Positions 30,311 to 32,691 of a stretch of DNA of 32,691 nucleotides are shown one piece after another (within the stretch, counting starts at the first letter, position 1; the number at the start of each line of letters is the position of its first letter). The position numbers were made by a program, and so were the translations under genes. Below the pieces are notes generated by a model. That model made no database searches. It worked only from the letters and a program-made list of their open reading frames with translations, and was not told the DNA's origin. Origin of the DNA: Amycolatopsis thermalba (GTDB lineage Bacteria; Actinomycetota; Actinomycetes; Mycobacteriales; Pseudonocardiaceae); assembly GCF_003385215.1 (NCBI RefSeq), contig NZ_PQHW01000079.1, positions 1-32,691 on the forward strand, read 5' to 3'.

Positions 30311-30976
30311 TCAGAGGTCCTCGTCGTGGGCGTAGCCGGGCATCTTGCCGGTCGCCACGAACACCATCCGCTTGCCGACGGACACCGCGTGGTCGGCGAA
30401 CCGCTCGTAGAACCGGCCGAGCAGGGTGATGTCGACGGCGGCCGCGACCCCGTGCTCCCAGTCCTTGTCCATGATCACCGTGAACAGGTGGCGGTGGATC
30501 TCGTCGACCCGGTCGTCCTCTTCCTCGAGCGCACGGGCGGCCTCGACGTCGCGGCTCTTGATGACGTCGGCGACCTTCTCCGCCAGGCGGACGTCCAGCT
30601 CGCCCATCTCGGCGAAGTACTTCCGCACCGGCTCGGGCAGCGTGGCCTGCGGGTGACGGCGCCGCGCCGCCTTGGCGACGTGCAGGGCCAGGTCGCCCAT
30701 CCGCTCCAGGCTCTCCGCGGCGTGGATCACGGCCAGCACGGTTCGCAGGTCGGTCGCGACCGGCGCCTGCAGCGCCAGGAGGGCGTAGGCCTTCTCCTCG
30801 TTCTCGGCACGGGCGTCGTCGATCTTCTGGTCGTCGCCGATCACCTGCTCGGCCAGCGACAGATCCGCTTCGAGCAGTGCCTGCGTCGCCTTCTTCATGG
30901 CGGCCGCGGCCTGGAGCGACATGTCCGCCAGGTTCGCGGCCAGGTCTTCGAGTTCGACGTGGTAAGCCTCGCGCAT
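30311..30976 (-). CDS. phoU: Phosphate signalling protein PhoU
   Basis: A 221-residue protein with two three-helix bundles: repeated E-x-L-x-x-N-L-A-D-M-S/G-D-L-A-L-H-V-A-K patterns and the acidic metal-binding D-x-x-x-D/E stretches (E-E-D-D-R-V-D-E-I-H). It links Pst transport to the PhoR kinase and keeps the Pho regulon down when phosphate is plentiful. Normal length. It is the counterpart of phoY2 (Rv0821c), transcribed towards the alarmone synthetase and away from the LCP gene's stop. Confidence 0.95.
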   Translation of the reverse strand: MREAYHVELEDLAANLADMSLQAAAAMKKATQALLEADLSLAEQVIGDDQKIDDARAENEEKAYALLALQAPVATDLRTVLAVIHAAESLERMGDLALHVAKAARRRHPQATLPEPVRKYFAEMGELDVRLAEKVADVIKSRDVEAARALEEEDDRVDEIHRHLFTVIMDKDWEHGVAAAVDITLLGRFYERFADHAVSVGKRMVFVATGKMPGYAHDEDL

Positions 30977-31053
30977 GGCCTCACTCTACGACCCGTTCGG
31001 GGCAATCGCCGCATCGCGAAGTGAACCGGGCATGAACCGGGGCTAACGAGTTG

Positions 31054-32691
31054 TCACGAGTCCGACGAGCTCGAACCGGACGACTTCGACGAGCTCGGCG
31101 GCGGGGTCTGGGTCGCGCTCGCAGCCGCCTGCGCGGCCTCGTACTCGGGGGTGCCGGGCAGCGGCTTGTTGTCGATCATGGCCTGGAACAGTTCCTTGGA
31201 CTTGGTCTCCAGGAGCACCTCGTTGCCGCGGGTGTTCGACTCGCCCGTGGTCGGCACGGTGAGGAACTTGAGCTTGCTGGTGTCCATGCCCTTCATCGAC
31301 TGGGCCAGCGTGAGCATCTGGTCGACGCCGATGTTGTCGCCGAAGGTGGCGCGCGCGAAGGCGGTCACGAAGTTGGTGAGCTGGGTGGGGTCGGTGATGA
31401 CGCCCTGTGACATGGCCTTCTGCAGCAGCGCGGTGAGGAACTCCTGCTGCCGCTTGATGCGGCCGTAGTCGGAGGTCAGGTCGCCCTGGACGTGGCGGGC
31501 GCGGACGTAGCTGAGGGCCTGGTCGCCGGAGATCGTGACGTCGCCGGTCTGGGAGATCACCATGCCGAGCACGGAGTCCTTGATCGGTTTGTCGACGTGC
31601 ACGGTGACGCCATGCACGGCGTCGACCATGTCCTTGAACCCGCCGAAGTCGATGCCCACGAAGTGGTTCACGCGCAGACCGGTGAGCTGCTGCACCCACT
31701 TGGTGAGGCACTTCGGGCCGCCGATCGCGTACGCGGTGTTGAGCTTGACCTTGGTGGCGGCGCCGACGACCTCGCTGGAGTAGGTGCCGGTGTTGGCGTC
31801 GTAGCGCTCGCACGCGGGCCGGGAGATTTCCAGGTCGCGCGGGAAGGAGACGACGACGACGCGTTTCCGGTCGGCCGGCACGTGCGCGAGCATCACGGTG
31901 TCGGAGCGGGCGCCGCCGACCGCGTCCGCGTCGCCCACGTTCTCCTCGGCGGTGGCGCCGGCGCGGGTGTCGGAGCCGACGATGAGGAAGTTTTCGTCAC
32001 CGGTCTGGCCGGCCGCGTTCTGGATGTCGGAGGAGTTCTCGTCGAGGGCGGCGATCTCGGTGAACTTGCTGTTGAACCAGGTCTTGGTGCCCCACAGGGC
32101 GCCGGTGGCGAGGAAGATCAGGCCGGCCAGCACGGCGCAGGTGATCCGGGTGATGCGGATGGAGCGATCGCTGCGGCGCTGTTTCTTCTCCTGCAGGCGG
32201 GTCTGGGGCGCGGCCTTCTCGCCGTCGTCGTCGGACTTCACCGGCGCGACGACGCGCTGCAGGCGGGTGCGGGTCTGCTCGATGAGGGCGACCGGGCGGG
32301 CGATGAACCGCTCGCGGCGCTCCTGGCGCTTGGCCTCCTCGGCGGCGAGTTCCTCGTGGGCGGCCGCGAAGCGGGCGAGGGTGTTGTCGATCTTGCGGCG
32401 GACCTTGGTGTGGTCGCCGACGGGTTCCAGCTCGTCGGTCATGGTCAGCCGGTCGGCGGGCGAGGTAGGCCGAGCCCGCGGCGGTCGGCGGGGGCCACCG
32501 GGGCGTTCGACGGGTTCACGGAGCTGGGTGGCACTCGCGTCGGCGGCCTCGGGATGCCCGGTGGAGCGGGTGGTGTCGGGGTGCCCGGCGGCGCGGCTGC
32601 CCTCGGGGTGCCCGGCGGCGCGGCTGCCCTCGGGGTGCCCGGCGGCGCGGTTGGCAGGCGGCGGCGTCCCGCGACGGTTGGCGGGCGGGGG
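31054..32691 (-). CDS. LytR-CpsA-Psr (LCP) family protein, start beyond right edge
   Basis: A cell-wall polymer ligase that attaches arabinogalactan or teichoic-type polymers to peptidoglycan. The frame shows a cytoplasmic part, a transmembrane helix (about 99-117 counted from the ATG at 32442) and the extracellular LCP domain: L-I-V-G-S-D-T-R-A-G, R-S-D-T-V-M-L-A-H, V-S-F-P-R-D-L-E-I, K-L-N-T-A-Y-A-I-G-G and D-Y-G-R-I-K-R-Q-Q-E-F. The C-terminus is Ser/Thr/Pro-rich. ATG 32442 has no ribosome site, and the same frame stays open for 83 more codons to the window edge with coding-like G/C at third positions, so the gene probably starts outside. The counterpart Rv0822c also has a long N-terminus. 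The shortest version would be 462 residues. Confidence 0.9.
   Translation of the reverse strand, partial: PPPANRRGTPPPANRAAGHPEGSRAAGHPEGSRAAGHPDTTRSTGHPEAADASATQLREPVERPGGPRRPPRARPTSPADRLTMTDELEPVGDHTKVRRKIDNTLARFAAAHEELAAEEAKRQERRERFIARPVALIEQTRTRLQRVVAPVKSDDDGEKAAPQTRLQEKKQRRSDRSIRITRITCAVLAGLIFLATGALWGTKTWFNSKFTEIAALDENSSDIQNAAGQTGDENFLIVGSDTRAGATAEENVGDADAVGGARSDTVMLAHVPADRKRVVVVSFPRDLEISRPACERYDANTGTYSSEVVGAATKVKLNTAYAIGGPKCLTKWVQQLTGLRVNHFVGIDFGGFKDMVDAVHGVTVHVDKPIKDSVLGMVISQTGDVTISGDQALSYVRARHVQGDLTSDYGRIKRQQEFLTALLQKAMSQGVITDPTQLTNFVTAFARATFGDNIGVDQMLTLAQSMKGMDTSKLKFLTVPTTGESNTRGNEVLLETKSKELFQAMIDNKPLPGTPEYEAAQAAASATQTPPPSSSKSSGSSSSDS
32550..32657. repeat. 27-bp tandem repeat in the LCP N-terminus
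   Basis: About four 27-bp units: a diverged one at 32550-32576, two identical ones at 32577-32603 and 32604-32630, and a partial one from 32631. In the LCP frame they encode the nine-residue repeat R-A-A-G-H-P-E-G-S and variants. The 27-bp period keeps the frame, which supports the view that this stretch is coding. Confidence 0.85.

Overview
The window comes from a high-GC filamentous actinomycete, most likely a member of the Pseudonocardiaceae close to Amycolatopsis. The signs are very strong G/C preference at third codon positions, GTG starts, an OmpR-type GlnR, mycothiol synthase, LmeA-type and LCP envelope proteins, XRE/DUF397 regulators and a DUF574-type methyltransferase. From purF to the LCP gene the order follows the M. 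tuberculosis segment Rv0808 to Rv0822c (purF, purM, class IV PLP enzyme, nitrobindin, sseC, cysA, thioredoxin, LmeA, GlnR, mshD, pstB, phoU, LCP), with extra genes inserted. The genus is an inference from gene content.

Layout. 1-2990: accessory left flank with the N-terminus of an IS630-type transposase, a SAM methyltransferase, a divergent XRE regulator, and a DUF397 gene plus a small unknown gene behind a duplicated palindromic operator. 3017-6154: a terminator, then purF-purM-arfB. 6177-8225: a DinB/VOC pair divergent from a WYL regulator. 8211-10259: oxidoreductase, 3-hydroxyacyl-CoA dehydrogenase and DUF3073 genes on the minus strand, with a long hairpin between the last two. 10458-14697: an unknown conserved gene, an SDR coupled to an RsiG-like c-di-GMP-binding anti-sigma factor, ygfZ and pabC. 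14688-17063: pxpC, pxpB, nitrobindin and two tiny membrane proteins, preceded by a 120-bp tandem repeat array. 17445-20826: a sulfur/envelope group (sseC, cysA, DUF4395, thioredoxin-like, lmeA) with a Cys-containing leader peptide ahead of DUF4395-cysA-sseC. 21007-22684: glnR and mshD. 22804-26906: a PHO box and pstS-pstC-pstA-pstB, with a terminator inside the operon and a second one after it. 26909-30305: an insertion relative to the mycobacterial order (XRE regulator, antibiotic-biosynthesis monooxygenase, degenerate repeat array, EamA transporter, small alarmone synthetase). 30311-32691: phoU and an LCP protein running off the right edge.

How the genes fit together. The right half joins phosphate uptake (Pst), its modulator PhoU, a (p)ppGpp synthetase and GlnR, so phosphate, nitrogen and stringent control lie side by side. 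The centre handles sulfur transfer and thiol chemistry (rhodanese, thioredoxin, mycothiol). The left half is de novo purine synthesis.

The least expected structures are: a repeat array that appears to descend from the 3' part of the neighbouring monooxygenase gene; a 120-bp repeat array where a five-gene operon should have its promoter; the RsiG-like protein with an asymmetric c-di-GMP motif; the leaderless cysteine leader peptide; and a probable ATT start codon for pstC.
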